A stretch of 64,000 nt of DNA from Pseudoruminococcus_B sp937901805 (GCA_963560245.1 CAUWNS010000006.1:1-64000), one strand, 5' to 3'. Positions 28,181 through 37,924 are shown, counted from the first letter of the stretch. Program-made: numbers and translations. Notes: a model not told the origin generated them from the letters alone.

Positions 28181-28627
28181 TTATGCTTCTGTTATCATTA
28201 CAGTTGCTTTAGCAACAACGCCTGCATGGAGTTTAATTTCAATTGGATAGCTACCGAAAGCCTTAATATCCATACTCAGTACAATTTTCCGCTTATCCAC
28301 CGGGATAGAAAGCTGTTTTGTAATTTCCTGAGCAATCTCCTTTGCTGTAATTGAACCGAAAAGGCGTCCATTTTTCCCGGCCTTGCCAATGATTTTGATG
28401 GATTTTCCATCAATTCTTGCGGCGGCTTGTTTTGCGGCTTCCAGCTCTACTTCTGCCTTGTGCTGCTTGGCCTGCTCCTTATTTTTCAGATCATTGAGCG
28501 CCTGAGCGTTCGCCTCTACCGCAAGTCCCTTTGGAAACAGGAAATTCCTGGCATATCCATCGGATACATTAATCAATTCCCCGGCTTTACCCGTCCCTTT
28601 CAAATCTGCTTTCAGTATGACCTTCAT
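28181..28627 (-). CDS. rplI: 50S ribosomal protein L9
   Basis: L9 is a two-domain protein bound to 23S rRNA that limits frame slippage. The 148-residue product begins MKVILKADLKGTGKAG and contains the signature VSDGYARNFLFPKGLA. It continues through the long connecting helix into the C-terminal domain with GRLFGSITAKEIA. ATG 28627 follows AAAGGAG. It starts 3 bases after the gdpP stop. Confidence 0.97.
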   Translation of the reverse strand: MKVILKADLKGTGKAGELINVSDGYARNFLFPKGLAVEANAQALNDLKNKEQAKQHKAEVELEAAKQAAARIDGKSIKIIGKAGKNGRLFGSITAKEIAQEITKQLSIPVDKRKIVLSMDIKAFGSYPIEIKLHAGVVAKATVMITEA

Positions 28628-28630
28628 TTC

Positions 28631-30622
28631 TCAATTCTCCTTTGACTGTTCTTTTTCTATCTCATCATAGTAATCATCGATTGCAAGCAGTAATTTCTGG
28701 CGCGCATTTTCCATCGTTACACCTTTGATCTGCGCCCCCGCCATTGTCAGGTGGCCGCCCCCGCCAAGTTTTTCCATGATCAACTGGACATTGATCCCTC
28801 CCATGGAACGGGCATTGATATTCACGGTATCCCCCGTTTCAAACAGGACGAAAGAAGCGTCGACCGCATTGATTCCAAGCAGCTCGTCCGCCGCCTGCGG
28901 GGCAACCACACGCATATCCTCCGTATGCCCGGTAGAAGTTGCTATCGCGCATTCACGGTACACCTCCGCCGCTGAGACAAGCCTTGTCTTGCGCTGGTAG
29001 GATTCCATATCGCTTGCAAACAGCTTGCGGACCTCTACTGTGTCTGCGCCAAGTTTCTTTAAGTAAGCGGCAGCTTCAAAAGTACGTACTCCCGTTTTCA
29101 GGACAAAATTCTTGGTATCCAGCATAATACCGGAAAGAAGCGCCTCTGCCTCCACCTGGTTGAGCACTGGTTTATCGGAAAAATACTGGAGGAGTTCCGT
29201 CACCATTTCCGATGCAGAAGAGGCAAATGGTTCATGGTAAAAAATAACCGCATTAGCAATATGATTGACCATCTTCCGATGGTGATCAATGACAACCACA
29301 GATTTACATGCCTGATAAATCTCCGCAGACTCCAGCAGCGTTGGGATGTGGGTGTCCACTACAATCAAAAGCGTTTTCTTTGTGATATAGAACATCGCCT
29401 CATCCGGCTCGATAAACAGATCTTCCAGCCCATTGGCAACCATCCGATCATAGAGCGGTTTGGCCAGGTTTTTTTCCTTATTGATAGCAACAACGGCATC
29501 CTTGCCGAGTTCCCGGATCCCGCTCGCCATTCCGATTGCGGAACCCAAAGCATCCAAATCTGCAAAACGATGCCCCATCACAATGACATTATCGCTCGCC
29601 TCAATGAGTTCCAGCAGTGCCGCTGCAATGATCCTGGTCTTAACCTTGGTGCGCTTCTCTACTCCCTTGGACATACCGCCAAAAAATTCAAATCCGGTAG
29701 GCGTCTTGACAGCTGCCTGATCACCGCCGCGTCCAAGGGCCATATCCAACGCCTGGCCGGCAAGCTCATCCGCCTCGTGCATATTGGCGGCATCCCGGCC
29801 GACTCCAATGGAAAGAGTCGCCGAAAGACGCTCTCCGGAAGTCACTTTACGGACTTTATCAAGGATCTGAAACCGGCCTTCGACAATTTCGCGCATATGG
29901 CGTTCTTCCACAACTGCAATAAACCGATCCCGATCCAATTTTCTCATAAAACCATTTGTCTTGCTGATAAAATCCTCGAGCAGGGATTCAATTTCCCCTA
30001 TCATTTGGGCTTTTTCGCTCTCTTTGGCATTTTGAAGCAATTCATCGTAGTTATCCACCAGCATGAGCATCACGCAGGGTCTGGTCTCGTGATATTCCAC
30101 AGCGTCGCTGAACGTCTCCGTCTCGTCGACAAACACAAAAATATACAGGCTTGCTTCATTGGAGCGGGAGTTATAGGCATATGCTTTATACTGATGCTCA
30201 TTATACTCCACATAGGCCCCGGGTTCCTGAAGGATGTCGTCTATCGTCCTATCCCCTAAAACCGCGGAGACATCACTTCCATATGCTTCGATACCGCCCA
30301 GCACAGTGTTTTTAAAATGCTCATTGTACCAGACAATTTCCCTGGAAGAATTGGCAACAAACACCGGCAGAGGGAAGCTGATCAGTGATTCATGCTGGGC
30401 CAAATCCAAATTGCTGCTCATCTTTGCAAGCAGTCTTGCAATTGCCTTTTGAATATTCTGGGACTCAAACACAAAAAAGGCCGCCGCGCCTAAAAACAAT
30501 ACCAGCGCTATATAGAAATAAGTCCTGTTCAGCGCAAACAGCATGCCCAGCATAATAATGCAGAGCGCTGTCAGCACATATACGATCGGACCAAAAATCC
30601 ATAGTCGTTTTTTCATCGTCAT
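28631..30622 (-). CDS. gdpP: Cyclic-di-AMP phosphodiesterase GdpP
   Basis: GdpP hydrolyses cyclic di-AMP to pApA and so tunes wall strength, osmolyte uptake and beta-lactam tolerance. The 663-residue product has two N-terminal membrane helices (about residues 10-50), a PAS-like domain (around 85-140), a degenerate GGDEF domain (around 170-300) and a DHH/DHHA1 catalytic part with MGHRFADLDALGSA, VDTH, DHHRK and GGGGHLTMAGAQ. Two close ATG codons (30622 and 30616) are both possible starts. It lies between rnj and rplI; gdpP-rplI-dnaB is a conserved Firmicutes order. Confidence 0.95.
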   Translation of the reverse strand: MTMKKRLWIFGPIVYVLTALCIIMLGMLFALNRTYFYIALVLFLGAAAFFVFESQNIQKAIARLLAKMSSNLDLAQHESLISFPLPVFVANSSREIVWYNEHFKNTVLGGIEAYGSDVSAVLGDRTIDDILQEPGAYVEYNEHQYKAYAYNSRSNEASLYIFVFVDETETFSDAVEYHETRPCVMLMLVDNYDELLQNAKESEKAQMIGEIESLLEDFISKTNGFMRKLDRDRFIAVVEERHMREIVEGRFQILDKVRKVTSGERLSATLSIGVGRDAANMHEADELAGQALDMALGRGGDQAAVKTPTGFEFFGGMSKGVEKRTKVKTRIIAAALLELIEASDNVIVMGHRFADLDALGSAIGMASGIRELGKDAVVAINKEKNLAKPLYDRMVANGLEDLFIEPDEAMFYITKKTLLIVVDTHIPTLLESAEIYQACKSVVVIDHHRKMVNHIANAVIFYHEPFASSASEMVTELLQYFSDKPVLNQVEAEALLSGIMLDTKNFVLKTGVRTFEAAAYLKKLGADTVEVRKLFASDMESYQRKTRLVSAAEVYRECAIATSTGHTEDMRVVAPQAADELLGINAVDASFVLFETGDTVNINARSMGGINVQLIMEKLGGGGHLTMAGAQIKGVTMENARQKLLLAIDDYYDEIEKEQSKEN

Positions 30623-30665
30623 CCCAGCCTTCTGACAGCCCGGTTGTTTTTCGGGCCTTGGAAAA

Positions 30666-32540
30666 TTATACTTCCATAATAATTGGAAGAATCATCGGTT
30701 TTCTTTTGGTTTTCCCATAGAGGTAATCGCTTAGGGAATCCCGAACTTTCACCTTAATATTGCCCCATTCTCGGATGCCCTTGGCATGGCAGTCCTCCAG
30801 TACCAGCTTGACAACACGCTTGGATTCGTTCATCAGGTCTTCGGCTTCCCGTACATAGACAAACCCACGGGAAACAATGTCCGGTCCGGCGACAACCTGC
30901 CCAGTCTGCCCGTTGATGGTAGCAACGACAACAATCAGTCCGTCTTCCGCAAGATGTTTCCTGTCACGCAGGACGATACTGCCCACATCCCCTACGCCGT
31001 ATCCGTCCACCAGGACTTTTCCCGCCGGGACAGTATTGGTGGTATCCACGCTGATCCCGTTGAATTCCACAACGCGGCCAATATCCGCAATGATAATATT
31101 CTCGTTTGGAATCCCCATGCTGCGCGCCAAGCTGGCATGTTTGCACAGATGTTTGTATTCACCGTGCACCGGCATAAAATATTTTGGCTTGGTCAAGCCG
31201 ATCATAAGCTTCTGCTCATCCTGGCAGGCATGTCCGGAGACATGCACCTCATACATCTTTTCATAGATGACTTCCGCACCGAGTTTCATGAGTTCATTGA
31301 CTACACGGCCGACAAATTTTTCATTGCCGGGAATTGGGGTAGCTGAAATAATAATGAAATCATTTTGAGTAACTTCCACTTTCCGGTGATCGCTCATCGC
31401 CATACGGAACAGGGCGGACATCGGTTCTCCCTGGCTGCCGGTTGTGATAATGACCATCTTTTCATCCGGATACCGCCCGATCGAATCAATATCCACCAAA
31501 ATCCCCGCCGGTGCATGGAGATAGCCGAGTTCCGTCGCCTTAGCAACGACATTGACCATACTGCGCCCGGAAACGGCGACCTTACGCCCGCTTTTGACCG
31601 CACAGTCAATAATCTGCTGGATACGGTGGACGTTGGATGCAAAGGTGGCAACAATAATCCTGCGGCTGCCCGCATTTTTGAAAAGGCCTTCAAAAGATTC
31701 CCCTACTTTGCGTTCGCTCATGGTACTTCCAGGCTTTTCCGCATTCGTAGAATCTGCCAGAAGCGCCAGTACTCCTTTGCTGCCAAGTTCCCCAAAACGG
31801 GCCAGATCGATCATCTCCCCTTCAATGGGAGTGTAATCAATTTTAAAATCCCCCGTCTGGATAATTACACCTGCCGGAGTATGGATAGCAAGCGCCACTG
31901 CATCCGGGATAGAATGATTGACGCGGATAAATTCTACAGCCATGCAGCCGAGTTTTACCGTATCCCGGGGACGGACAACGTTGAGCTGAACGCTGCCGAG
32001 CAGGCCATGTTCCTTGAGTTTTCCTTCGACAAGGCCAAGGGTCAGCCTGGTTCCATAAACCGGGACGTTCACGACTTTCAGCAAAAACGGGAGGCCGCCG
32101 ATGTGATCTTCATGTCCATGGGTGAGCACGACGCCGCGGACGCGCTCCTTATTGCGTTCCACATAAGAAAAGTCCGGGATGACCAAATCAACGCCAAGCA
32201 TTTCCGTATCCGGGAAAGCGATCCCACAGTCCACGATAAAAATATCGTTTCCACATTCATAGGCAGTCATATTTTTTCCGATCTCATTCAGTCCGCCAAG
32301 TGGAATGATTTTTACCGGAGTTTTCGTGCGTTCTCTAGGGCTTCTGCGGCCAGTTCTTTTTTCCGTCCCCCTGGCTAAAGCCGTTTCCCGCGCGGCCTTC
32401 TTTGCCGCTGCGGGTTTGTCCGCGGTTTTTGCAGCCTTCTGTACAGGCTTTGCCGGGCTTTTTACCGTCCTTCTTCTCGTTGTTTTCTGGGACGGTGCAG
32501 CCGCATTCTCCGGCGTTCTTTTATTCTCTTTTCCTGCCAA
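30666..32540 (-). CDS. rnj: Ribonuclease J with basic N-terminal extension
   Basis: RNase J is the main 5'-3' exonuclease and endonuclease for RNA decay in Firmicutes. The core has the beta-CASP metallo-beta-lactamase fold with LTHGHEDHIGGLPFLL, HSIPDA, the QTGDFKIDYTP Asp and the C-terminal HVSGHA. At 624 residues it is about 70 longer than usual: residues 1 to about 75 form a Lys/Arg/Ala/Pro-rich, probably disordered tail before KIIPLGGLNEIGKN. The start is TTG 32540 (AGKENKRTPEN) with GGAGG 8 bases upstream. It is first in the seven-gene operon. Confidence 0.94.
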   Translation of the reverse strand: MAGKENKRTPENAAAPSQKTTRRRTVKSPAKPVQKAAKTADKPAAAKKAARETALARGTEKRTGRRSPRERTKTPVKIIPLGGLNEIGKNMTAYECGNDIFIVDCGIAFPDTEMLGVDLVIPDFSYVERNKERVRGVVLTHGHEDHIGGLPFLLKVVNVPVYGTRLTLGLVEGKLKEHGLLGSVQLNVVRPRDTVKLGCMAVEFIRVNHSIPDAVALAIHTPAGVIIQTGDFKIDYTPIEGEMIDLARFGELGSKGVLALLADSTNAEKPGSTMSERKVGESFEGLFKNAGSRRIIVATFASNVHRIQQIIDCAVKSGRKVAVSGRSMVNVVAKATELGYLHAPAGILVDIDSIGRYPDEKMVIITTGSQGEPMSALFRMAMSDHRKVEVTQNDFIIISATPIPGNEKFVGRVVNELMKLGAEVIYEKMYEVHVSGHACQDEQKLMIGLTKPKYFMPVHGEYKHLCKHASLARSMGIPNENIIIADIGRVVEFNGISVDTTNTVPAGKVLVDGYGVGDVGSIVLRDRKHLAEDGLIVVVATINGQTGQVVAGPDIVSRGFVYVREAEDLMNESKRVVKLVLEDCHAKGIREWGNIKVKVRDSLSDYLYGKTKRKPMILPIIMEV

Positions 32541-32690
32541 AATCAATACCTCCAAATGTAATTCGGCGAAATAAAATACGGCTCCGTTCACTTTATCCGT
32601 ATTTTTTCCGCACTGATTTTCATACTTTTCTGATTTTTTCTGATTTATTTACCATCAAATGATCAAAATCCGTACAGACATCTTTTTTAA

Positions 32691-32719
32691 ATTGTAAACG
32701 TTCATCCCCCTTCTGTCAA
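32691..32719 (-). promoter_or_regulatory. Sigma-A promoter of the rnj-gdpP-rplI-dnaB-tilS-hpt-ftsH operon
   Basis: On the minus strand a perfect TTGACA, a 17-nt spacer and TACAAT lie about 145 bases before the rnj start. No other comparable promoter is evident further down the operon. Confidence 0.85.
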
Positions 32720-33611
32720 GCAGTTCTCCCGGATCGGGAAACCAATGAAACGCAACCTCTGTCCTTTTGATCCAATCCCGTACTTGAGAATATAACCTCT
32801 CTGCACACAGAAGAAAAAACCGTTGTCCCTCTTCTGCGAAGCATAATCGGACGGTGGGCCAATCCCTGCGTACAGAGTTTCCTTTTTCTGAAGTCTATTG
32901 CGGAAACCATGCCGAACAATACTGAACAGAGCGCCGATCCACATGCTGTTTTCCTTCCCGTTTTGAGAGAAGCCATGCCGGCGTCGGCCGCAAAAGCTAC
33001 CTTTCTATCAAATAAGCTGTTCGCTCCGCCGGAAGCACCCGTTCGGCAGAAGAGGACGGCTATTAGCCAAAAATTTTTACCTTGCCGGGGAAATCTGAAT
33101 CAATCAAAACCTGGAACTGTATGCCGGAGTTTGGAAGAAGCTTTATCTGCACTGGATGGGGCAAAAACCATCCGGCTTTTGAGCAGGTTTTCATTTTCAG
33201 ACAGAGGCTCCGGATTTTCCTCCTTCAATCCTAGAACCCAAGCGCAGAGCCATGATGAATAACGGCAGTCAGCCGCTATAAAAAACTGTTCGCGGAAAGA
33301 CCCGTTTTGTTTTTCGGGCTGCTGGAAGAGAATTGCCCCCTTTAGAGGGTGAGGCGCTTCGAGCAGCAAAGCCCTTGGTTTTGCCTTCCCGGAACCGGAT
33401 CAGCTCCGATACCTGCGCTTGGATTTCCGGCCGGATCGTTTTTCTTCCGGCGCTGCTGATAAGACGAGCCCTGTCAGGATGCAAATTTCAAGATCAACCG
33501 TGCGTTGAAAGCGCGATCGGTCTTGGTCAAGATGTGTATGCTCTCATCCAAAGGTTTCCCGTTTTTTACAGCCTTCATTCAAACAGGCAATCTTTTCGCC
33601 GGCGTTTCCAT
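32720..33611. other. Geneless stretch of about 0.9 kb
   Basis: No frame here combines a ribosome site, normal composition and a recognisable family. Short frames on both strands are Arg/Ser-rich and look like chance. Base composition is similar to the neighbours, so it is not an obvious foreign AT-rich island. It may be a decayed gene, a dispersed intergenic repeat or an RNA gene, but I cannot support any of these from sequence alone. Confidence 0.5.
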
Positions 33612-34379
33612 TCAGGTCAGGACCAGGACGCAGCACATGAGCGCAATCCCGGCGGCAGCGGACAAAATAGACGTCTTCCTGCTGCCATAAGTCCACGCAG
33701 AGGGCAGCAGCTTATCCAGGGAGATAAACAGCATAATCCCTGCAATCAGGGCATAGAGCATGCCAAGAATAAACTCGTCTACAAAGTTCCGCAACAGGAA
33801 AAAAGCAATCAACGCGCCGAGCGGCTCGCTCAGGCCAGACAACAGAGAATAGGAAAACGCTTTCCCACGGTTCCCTGTGGAATAGAAAAGCGGGACGGCA
33901 ATGGCAATCCCCTCCGGGATATTATGCAGGGCAATTGCCGCGGCAATCGGAATGCCAATACTCAGATCTTTATAGGAACTTAAAAAGGTGGCGATTCCCT
34001 CCGGCATATTGTGGAGCACAACCACCAAAACAGATAAAATTCCGATCCGGTACACGCTTCCCCGTTCCTCGGACGCCTGAAAATTCGGACGCTCCGGGAC
34101 AAAAGTCTCAATCAGAGCAGCAAACAGCATCCCAACCGCCATGATCACAATGGCATAAAGCCCTCCCGCAAGTTTCCCCATGGGAACCATACAGGCAGAA
34201 AACGCCTCCGGCAGCAAATCCATCAGGGAAACGGCAACCATCACCCCGCCGGAAAAACCAAGCCCAATACTCAAAACCTTTCTGGTAGGCACTTTTAAAA
34301 AACATACCACCATGCCCCCAATTCCCGTTGCGAGACCCGCAGCAAGGGAAAGCACCATGGCAATGACAGACTGCTGCAC
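33612..34379 (-). CDS. ZIP-family divalent metal transporter (ZupT-like)
   Basis: Imports zinc or related divalent metals across the cytoplasmic membrane. The 255-residue product has about eight hydrophobic segments and the two paired metal-site motifs HNMPEG (helix 4) and HNIPEGIAIA (helix 5), with SEPLGA in helix 6. The GTG at 34379 is chosen as start because GAGGGGGAT lies just upstream; an in-frame ATG at 34421 would add 14 polar residues and precede that site. It diverges from rnhA. ZupT-type members have broad specificity, so zinc is only the best guess. Confidence 0.88.
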   Translation of the reverse strand: MQQSVIAMVLSLAAGLATGIGGMVVCFLKVPTRKVLSIGLGFSGGVMVAVSLMDLLPEAFSACMVPMGKLAGGLYAIVIMAVGMLFAALIETFVPERPNFQASEERGSVYRIGILSVLVVVLHNMPEGIATFLSSYKDLSIGIPIAAAIALHNIPEGIAIAVPLFYSTGNRGKAFSYSLLSGLSEPLGALIAFFLLRNFVDEFILGMLYALIAGIMLFISLDKLLPSAWTYGSRKTSILSAAAGIALMCCVLVLT

Positions 34380-34438
34380 AAAAATCCCCCTCTCTTTTTC
34401 TGCCGCATCCGGATAAGACATGAAATCCGGAAAATCGC

Positions 34439-34467
34439 TTGTGAAACAACCCGCTTTATACTATAAT
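34439..34467 (+). promoter_or_regulatory. Promoter upstream of rnhA
   Basis: TTGTGA, a 17-nt spacer and a perfect TATAAT on the + strand; transcription would begin about 130 bases before rnhA. The leader shows no structure I can name. Confidence 0.7.
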
Positions 34468-34604
34468 AATCCCTGACAAAGGCCGGCCGGGGAAAGATCA
34501 GCGTATGACAGCCATTATTTCCGGCAACAGACAATCTCTTTTGCCCGCTGACTGACAAATGGCCCGGCTCCCTGTTATTACAGTATTGGAGGAAGAATCG
34601 GAAT

Positions 34605-35072
34605 ATGACGAACCCGCAAAAGTTTGTGGAACTGTATACGGACGGCTCCTGCCTGTCCAATCCGGGCCCGGGGGGATGGGGGGCGATCCTCCGTTACCGG
34701 GAGCATGAAAAGGAATTGTGCGGGGGAGAACCGGATACCACCAACAACCGGATGGAGCTGACCGCTGCGATCGAAGGGCTGAGCGCCTTAAAAGAACCGT
34801 GCCGCGTCACCCTATACAGCGATTCCCAGTACCTAATCAACGGGATGCAAAAAGGATGGGCCAAAAAGTGGAAGGCAAACGGCTGGATGCGCAACAAAAA
34901 AGATCCTGCCGTCAATCCGGATTTATGGGATAAGCTGCTCACCCTGTTTGAATACCATCAGGTTACCCTGGTCTGGGTCAAAGGGCATGCGGGGCATCCG
35001 GAAAACGAGCGGTGCGACCAGCTTGCCGTGTCCCAATCCCAAAAAATCAAGGCAAAGCAAGCAGAAAAATGA
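34605..35072 (+). CDS. rnhA: Ribonuclease HI
   Basis: RNase HI cleaves the RNA strand of RNA-DNA hybrids, removing primers and R-loops. The 155-residue product has all four acidic catalytic residues in their usual settings: YTDGSCL, RMELTA, YSDSQYLING and RCDQLA, plus the basic handle region GWAKKWKANGW. ATG 34605 follows TTGGAGG. It is followed by a separate promoter for iscS, so it is probably transcribed alone. Confidence 0.96.
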   Translation: MTNPQKFVELYTDGSCLSNPGPGGWGAILRYREHEKELCGGEPDTTNNRMELTAAIEGLSALKEPCRVTLYSDSQYLINGMQKGWAKKWKANGWMRNKKDPAVNPDLWDKLLTLFEYHQVTLVWVKGHAGHPENERCDQLAVSQSQKIKAKQAEK

Positions 35073-35089
35073 AATTTTCCCGTTTGGTC

Positions 35090-35118
35090 TTGTAATTCAT
35101 AGTATTTTGGTATATATT
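35090..35118 (+). promoter_or_regulatory. Promoter of the iscS-iscU-mnmA operon
   Basis: TTGTAA, a 17-nt spacer and TATATT lie about 75 bases before iscS. No IscR-type regulator gene is adjacent. Confidence 0.5.
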
Positions 35119-35191
35119 ATTCTCAAGGCCATTTGCTGCCTGAAAGAAACCTTTCGGCAAGAAAGGAAACAAGAAAGATTGGTGAAAAACA

Positions 35192-36379
35192 ATGGGACAT
35201 TTTGTATATGCCGATAACTCAGCGACCACACAGGTTTCTGATCGTGTATTTGAGGCCATGCTCCCCTATCTGAAAGAGCAATATGGAAACGCATCCAGCT
35301 TATATAAAATCGGGCGCGATTCCAGCATCGCCATCGAAGCTGCCCGCGAGCGTGTCGCAAACGCTCTGGGCTGTGAAGCGCGTGAAATTTATTTTACCTC
35401 CTGCGGTTCTGAATCCGACAACTGGGCGCTCAAAGGCACCATGGAGCGTTTGGGAAAAAAAGGAAAAAAACACCTGATCACTTCCGCGTTTGAACACCAC
35501 GCCATCCTGCACACCGCGCAGCACCTTGAACGTCTGGGATACGAGGTGACCTACCTCCCGGTGGACAAGGACGGGCGAATCGATCCGCAGCAGGTGAAAG
35601 ACGCCATCCGGGAAGATACGGCGCTGGTTTCCATTATGTACGCAAACAATGAAATTGGGACCATAGAACCGATTGCCGAGATCGGCGCTGTCTGCAAAGA
35701 GGCGGGCGTCCTGTTCCACACCGACGCCGTACAGGCTGTGGGCAACGTGCCGATTAACGTCCGGGAGCAGAATATTGACATGCTTTCGCTGTCCGCGCAC
35801 AAAATCCACGGGCCGAAGGGGATCGGCGCGCTGTATGTGCGCAAAGGCGTCGTCCTCCCGAATTTGATCGACGGGGGCGCGCAGGAACGCGGACACCGGG
35901 CCGGCACAGAAAACGTCGCCTATATTGTCGGATTGGGACAGGCCATAGAGGACGCTGTCCAGGGAATGGATGCAAAGGTTTTGAAGCTGACAAAATTCCG
36001 TGATCAGATCATCTCGGAACTGACAAAAATCCCCTACACCAAACTCAATGGCCACCCGTCCAAACGCCTGTGTACCAATATCAACATCTCCTTTGAAGGG
36101 GTGGAGGGCGAGGCGCTTCTCCTGCTGCTCGACAGCATGGGGATTGCGGCTTCCTCGGGTTCCGCATGTACCTCCGGTTCCCTGGATCCAAGCCATGTCC
36201 TGCTTTCCATCGGGCTGCGCCATGAGGTCGCCCATGGTTCCCTGCGCCTCTCGCTTTCCGATTACAATACGCAGGAAGACGTCGATTACATCCTGGAATG
36301 CGTACCAAAAGTCATCGACCGGCTGCGCGCCATGTCCCCCGTCTGGGAAGACATGATGGAAGCGGAAAGCGGAAAATAA
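35192..36379 (+). CDS. iscS: Cysteine desulfurase (IscS/NifS family)
   Basis: This PLP enzyme takes sulfur from cysteine as an enzyme-bound persulfide and passes it to iron-sulfur scaffolds and tRNA thiolases. The 395-residue product has the PLP lysine in SAHKIHGPKG, the PLP-contacting HTDAVQ, and the catalytic Cys on a flexible loop in SSGSACTSGSLDPSHVL (group I type). It is followed after 29 bases by iscU and then mnmA, so one operon covers sulfur release, cluster scaffold and tRNA thiolation. Confidence 0.96.
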   Translation: MGHFVYADNSATTQVSDRVFEAMLPYLKEQYGNASSLYKIGRDSSIAIEAARERVANALGCEAREIYFTSCGSESDNWALKGTMERLGKKGKKHLITSAFEHHAILHTAQHLERLGYEVTYLPVDKDGRIDPQQVKDAIREDTALVSIMYANNEIGTIEPIAEIGAVCKEAGVLFHTDAVQAVGNVPINVREQNIDMLSLSAHKIHGPKGIGALYVRKGVVLPNLIDGGAQERGHRAGTENVAYIVGLGQAIEDAVQGMDAKVLKLTKFRDQIISELTKIPYTKLNGHPSKRLCTNINISFEGVEGEALLLLLDSMGIAASSGSACTSGSLDPSHVLLSIGLRHEVAHGSLRLSLSDYNTQEDVDYILECVPKVIDRLRAMSPVWEDMMEAESGK

Positions 36380-36408
36380 AACCAAACTGAGAAAGGAAGG
36401 AATTTTCC

Positions 36409-36831
36409 ATGATTTATAGTGAAAAAGTAATGGATCATTTTATGAACCCCCGCAACGTCGGGGAAATTGAAGACGCGAACGGCGTTGGAGAAGTGGGCAA
36501 CGCCCAGTGCGGCGATATTATGAAAATGTACCTGAAAATCAACGGAAACACCATTGAGGACGTCAAATTCAAAACCTTTGGCTGCGGCGCCGCCATCGCA
36601 ACCAGCTCCATGGCCACCGAGCTTATCAAAGGCAAAACCATTGACGACGCGCTGAAGCTGACCAACAAAGCGGTCATGGAGGCCCTGGACGGGCTTCCCC
36701 CTGTGAAAGTACACTGCTCCGTGCTGGCAGAACAGGCAATCAAGTCCGCTTTATCCGACTACTACCGCCGCCAGGGGATCGACCCTGTCCCCATTGTCGG
36801 GGAAATCGTGGATTCCGATGTACACCACTAA
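36409..36831 (+). CDS. iscU: Iron-sulfur cluster scaffold protein IscU/NifU-like
   Basis: A 140-residue scaffold on which iron-sulfur clusters are built from the sulfur delivered by IscS. The three ligand cysteines are seen in NAQCGD, TFGCGAAIATSS and VKVHCSVLAE, with the conserved Asp after the first. ATG 36409 follows a GGAAGG ribosome site. Its end overlaps the start of mnmA by 14 bases. Confidence 0.95.
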   Translation: MIYSEKVMDHFMNPRNVGEIEDANGVGEVGNAQCGDIMKMYLKINGNTIEDVKFKTFGCGAAIATSSMATELIKGKTIDDALKLTNKAVMEALDGLPPVKVHCSVLAEQAIKSALSDYYRRQGIDPVPIVGEIVDSDVHH

Positions 36832-37882
36832 CAAGCCTTCCAAAGTCCTGGTCGCGCTCAGCGGCGGCGTGGATTCCTCTGTCTGCACCCATCTTTTACA
36901 GCAGCAGGGACATGCTGTGGAAGGGGTCGTGCTGAAAATGTCCCCCGCCCATGACCCCGTTGTGCGGGCGGCGCAGGAAACGGCAGATACTCTGGGTATT
37001 CCTTTGCACATAATCAACGCAGAGGAGGAATTTTCCCAGACCATTATCCGGCATTTTTGCCGGGAATATCAAAACGGGCGGACTCCGAACCCCTGTATCC
37101 TCTGCAACCCGCTGGTTAAATTCCGGCTGATTGTGGAAAAAGCAGAGGAGCTTGGGTTCCCCTATGTGGCCACCGGGCACTACGCAGATCTCAAGCGGCT
37201 GGAAAACGGGCGTATTGCCGTATGCAAGGCCTCCTGCCTGAAACGGGATCAGTCCTATATGCTCTACCGCCTTACCCAGCATCAGCTGGGCAAGCTCCTT
37301 CTCCCGCTTTCCCATCTGGAAAAATCCGAAGTGCGGGAAATTGCGGAGCAGGCCGGCCTTCCCTCTGCAAAAGCCGCAGACAGCCAGGAGAACTGCTTTA
37401 TCCCGGACAACGACTATGCTGCCTACATTGAAGCGCACGACGGGCCGGGAAAACAGGGGGATTTCCTCTCCCCGGAAGGGAAAATCATCGCCCCTCACAA
37501 GGGGATTCTCCACTATACTGTGGGACAGCGCAAGCGGTTAGGCATTGCGTTGGGAAAACCGGTATTTATCAAGTCCATCGACGCAGAATCCGGAAACATC
37601 CAGCTTGCCTGGAGCGGGGATGAATACGCCCCCGGCGTCCTGCTTTCAGAAATGGCCTACCAGCCGTTTGAGACACTGACGCAGCCGGTTTCCTGCCTGG
37701 TAAAAATCCGTTCGATGGCAAAGGACGCGCCTGCAACGCTCCTCCCTTTGGAAAACGGGCGGGCAAAAGTACTCTTCGATCAGCCCCAGCGCGCGCCGGC
37801 GCCCGGGCAGTCCTGCGTCTGCTATGACGAGGACGGCATGATCCTGGGCGGCGGGTTTATTGACCGGCAAATAGATGAATAG
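36818..37882 (+). CDS. mnmA: tRNA-specific 2-thiouridylase MnmA
   Basis: MnmA thiolates U34 of Lys, Glu and Gln tRNAs using ATP and persulfide sulfur. The 354-residue product shows the PP-loop ALSGGVDSSV, the first catalytic Cys in NPCILCN, the tRNA-contact motif DQSYMLYRL and the second Cys in SQENCFIP, followed by the C-terminal beta-barrel. ATG 36818 (MYTTNKPSK) is taken as the start; it lies inside the iscU end and suggests coupling. Linkage to iscS gives a direct sulfur source. Confidence 0.95.
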   Translation: MYTTNKPSKVLVALSGGVDSSVCTHLLQQQGHAVEGVVLKMSPAHDPVVRAAQETADTLGIPLHIINAEEEFSQTIIRHFCREYQNGRTPNPCILCNPLVKFRLIVEKAEELGFPYVATGHYADLKRLENGRIAVCKASCLKRDQSYMLYRLTQHQLGKLLLPLSHLEKSEVREIAEQAGLPSAKAADSQENCFIPDNDYAAYIEAHDGPGKQGDFLSPEGKIIAPHKGILHYTVGQRKRLGIALGKPVFIKSIDAESGNIQLAWSGDEYAPGVLLSEMAYQPFETLTQPVSCLVKIRSMAKDAPATLLPLENGRAKVLFDQPQRAPAPGQSCVCYDEDGMILGGGFIDRQIDE

Positions 37883-37883
37883 C

Positions 37884-37924
37884 AAAACCACCCTTTCTCT
37901 GCTTGGAGGAAGGGTGGTTTTTTA
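37884..37924 (+). terminator. Terminator of iscS-iscU-mnmA
   Basis: The stem AAACCACCCTT/AAGGGTGGTTT with a loop of about 14 bases runs into a T-run, two bases after the mnmA stop. Confidence 0.85.

Noticed and set aside
32702..33484. Short Arg/Ser-rich frames in the geneless stretch before the ZIP transporter
   Set aside because: No ribosome site, no family, low-complexity-like composition.
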